Assembly: GCA_964387775.1 (NCBI GenBank)
Contig: CAYLZO010000280.1
Location: 1-6,051 of the forward strand
Origin: CAYLZO01 sp964387775
GTDB lineage: Bacteria; Chloroflexota; Anaerolineae; JAAYZQ01
Length of the DNA: 6,051 nucleotides
Direction of reading: 5' to 3'
The notes beneath the pieces were generated by a model. That model searched no databases. It saw only the letters and a program-made list of their open reading frames with translations, and was not told the DNA's origin. Positions 4,743 to 6,051 of the stretch are shown here, piece by piece. A program made the translations under genes and the position numbers. Within the stretch, counting starts at the first letter, position 1. Each line of letters begins with the position of its first letter.

Positions 4743-6051
4743 ATGCAATCGAAACGACACGTCATGGCAAAAGCCGTCCGCGCCGCATACCGCGCCGGCC
4801 AGGAAGACGAAACCCTGGAGCCCCTGGTCCGCGTGGACCGCGAGGGCCGGCCCATCGGCTCGATCCAGGGTGGAGATTATGTCATCTTTTACGATATCCG
4901 GGGCGAGCGCGAGATCGAGCTGACTGCCGCCTTTGTAGAACGCGACTTTTCCCACTTTGACCGGCCGCCGATGACGGTCCACTTTGTGACCATGATCGAG
5001 TACCATCCCGACCTGGACGTAGAGGTAGCCTTTCCGCCTCAGGGCCGGGTGCAAGACACCCTGTTCGAGGTCGCGAGCGAGGCGGGCTTGAAGCAGGTCA
5101 AGGTGGTCGAATCGGAAAAGGCCATCCACGTCAGCTTTTTCCTGAACGGCAAGGCCCTGGAGGCCTTTCCCGGCGAGACCCGGCAGGTGATCGACTCGCC
5201 GAGGCCGGCCACCCACGCCGAGATGCCGCCCCAGATGAGCGCCGAGGCCGTCGCCGACGTCGCCATCGAGGCGCTGCGCGACCCCGGCAACGGCCTGGTG
5301 ACGGTCAACCTCTGCAACGTGGACGTCATCGGCCACATCGAAAACCCCGACGCCATCCGCACCGCCGTCGAGACGGTGGACGCCCAGGCCGGGCGCATCG
5401 TCAAGGCCGCCCGCGCAGCCGGCGTGACTGCCGTCGTCACCGCCGATCACGGCACCGTCGAGCGCTGGTACTATCCCGACGGCACGATCGACACCGGCCA
5501 CACCGACAGCCCCGTGCCCTTTGTCCTCGTCGATCCGCTGCTGGGCCAAGGCGCAAAGCTACGCAGCGTCGGCGCCCTGACCGACGTGGCGCCGACGCTG
5601 CTCCAACTGCTGGACCTTCCCCAGCCGGAGGCCATGACGGGCCGCAGTCTCCTGCCCGCGCCGCCGCCGGCCGGGGAGCGGCGGCTGCTCCTCCTCATCC
5701 TCGATGGCTGGGGCATTGGTGACGGCAGCCCCGCCGACCTGATCGCCCAGGCGGACACGCCGGTGATGGACCGACTGCAAGCCGGGTGGCCCAGCACCCA
5801 GTTGACGGCCGCCGGCCCGGCCGTCGGCATGCCCGAGGGCACCGTGGGCAACTCGGAGGCCGGACACCTGCACATCGGCGGGGGACGCGTCGTGCCCGCC
5901 GACCGGGTGCGCATCAATCAGGCGCTGAAAGACGGCTCGTTCTTTGAGAACGAAGCCTTCCAGTGGGCCATGCAGGGGGCCAAGCACGATGGCACGCGCC
6001 TCCACCTGCTGGGCATCGTCTCCTTCTACAGCTCCCATGGCTCGGTGGACC
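4743..6051 (+). CDS. Circularly permuted cofactor-independent phosphoglycerate mutase (3' end outside window)
   Basis: iPGAM interconverts 3- and 2-phosphoglycerate in glycolysis using two metal ions (usually Mn) and a phospho-serine. The 436 visible residues have the family's parts in a new order. Residues ~8-125 match the second half of the usual transferase domain (GDYVIFYDIRGERE with R53 and R56; K126 in ESEKAIHV). Residues ~185-303 match the usual C-terminal phosphatase part: D194 and H198 (CNVDVIGH), D235 H236 (TADHG), H253 (DTGHT), ending DVAPTLLQLLDLPQPEAMTGRSL. A short linker (304-314, PAPPPAGERR) leads into the usual N-terminus: LLLLILDGWG (D321), then GNSEAGHLHIGGGR with catalytic S371, then RINQALKDGSFFENEAF and LHLLGIVS...H432. 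The active-site residues I could place are kept. A simple permutation would end about 75-90 residues past the window; if a whole second copy follows, the protein would be far longer. Not named gpmI because of the odd architecture. Confidence 0.88.
   Translation, partial: MQSKRHVMAKAVRAAYRAGQEDETLEPLVRVDREGRPIGSIQGGDYVIFYDIRGEREIELTAAFVERDFSHFDRPPMTVHFVTMIEYHPDLDVEVAFPPQGRVQDTLFEVASEAGLKQVKVVESEKAIHVSFFLNGKALEAFPGETRQVIDSPRPATHAEMPPQMSAEAVADVAIEALRDPGNGLVTVNLCNVDVIGHIENPDAIRTAVETVDAQAGRIVKAARAAGVTAVVTADHGTVERWYYPDGTIDTGHTDSPVPFVLVDPLLGQGAKLRSVGALTDVAPTLLQLLDLPQPEAMTGRSLLPAPPPAGERRLLLLILDGWGIGDGSPADLIAQADTPVMDRLQAGWPSTQLTAAGPAVGMPEGTVGNSEAGHLHIGGGRVVPADRVRINQALKDGSFFENEAFQWAMQGAKHDGTRLHLLGIVSFYSSHGSVD

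Noticed and set aside
4456..4960. Two plus-strand open frames (from 4456 and 4601) in the intergenic region
   Set aside because: Both cross promoter elements and run into the mutase gene in other frames. Composition is Arg/Pro/Ser-rich and no motif is present.
4737..5549. Long open frame (270 codons) on the minus strand
   Set aside because: It is antisense to the mutase gene, whose frame carries many conserved motifs. The predicted protein is Asp/Val/Gly-rich without recognisable features.
4743..6051. Frameshifted or truncated ordinary mutase gene
   Set aside because: I read the frame codon by codon: it is open throughout, both halves keep their motifs, and the start has a strong ribosome site. 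Misassembly remains possible and is listed as the main test.

Overview
The window is GC-rich (roughly 65% by eye) and densely coded bacterial DNA. It holds five protein genes and no RNA gene, insertion sequence, CRISPR array or origin that I can see. The style suggests a member of the Chloroflexota or another GC-rich, deep-branching lineage: the phosphoglycerate mutase variant, a winged-helix regulator ending in an RRKIE...GVGYFF motif, and short-period repeats inside genes. This is an impression, not a proof.

Left part (1-3099, plus strand): the 3' part of an ABC-2 type ATPase gene overlaps by 4 nt the gene for its membrane partner (638-1456). A metal-dependent amidohydrolase of the YtcJ/NfdA type follows 38 nt later (1495-3099). 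The three are probably one transcript. A 10-bp-arm palindrome sits at the end of the ATPase gene, directly before the permease ribosome site. A 7-bp tandem repeat makes an in-frame insertion in the amidohydrolase.

Middle part (3116-4423, minus strand): there are two response-regulator genes. The upstream one (3722-4423) is a complete OmpR/PhoB-type regulator with all phosphorylation residues and a winged helix. The downstream one (3116-3550) is a receiver-only protein that lacks one acidic-pocket residue and has Arg in place of the conserved Lys. No sensor kinase lies in the window. The second gene converges on the amidohydrolase with 16 nt between stop codons.

Right part (4424-6051): a 319-nt divergent intergenic region carries a good minus-strand promoter for the OmpR-type regulator and a probable plus-strand promoter for the next gene. 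Both -10 elements lie in the same 11-nt sequence, placed as an inverted repeat. The plus-strand gene (4743 to beyond the window edge) is the most interesting object. It encodes a cofactor-independent phosphoglycerate mutase (iPGAM) whose parts are in circularly permuted order. It begins in the middle of the usual transferase domain, runs through the usual C-terminus, and passes through a short proline-rich linker. It then continues into the usual N-terminus with the catalytic serine. The active-site residues I could place are all present. It has its own start codon and a strong ribosome site, so it does not look like a broken fragment.
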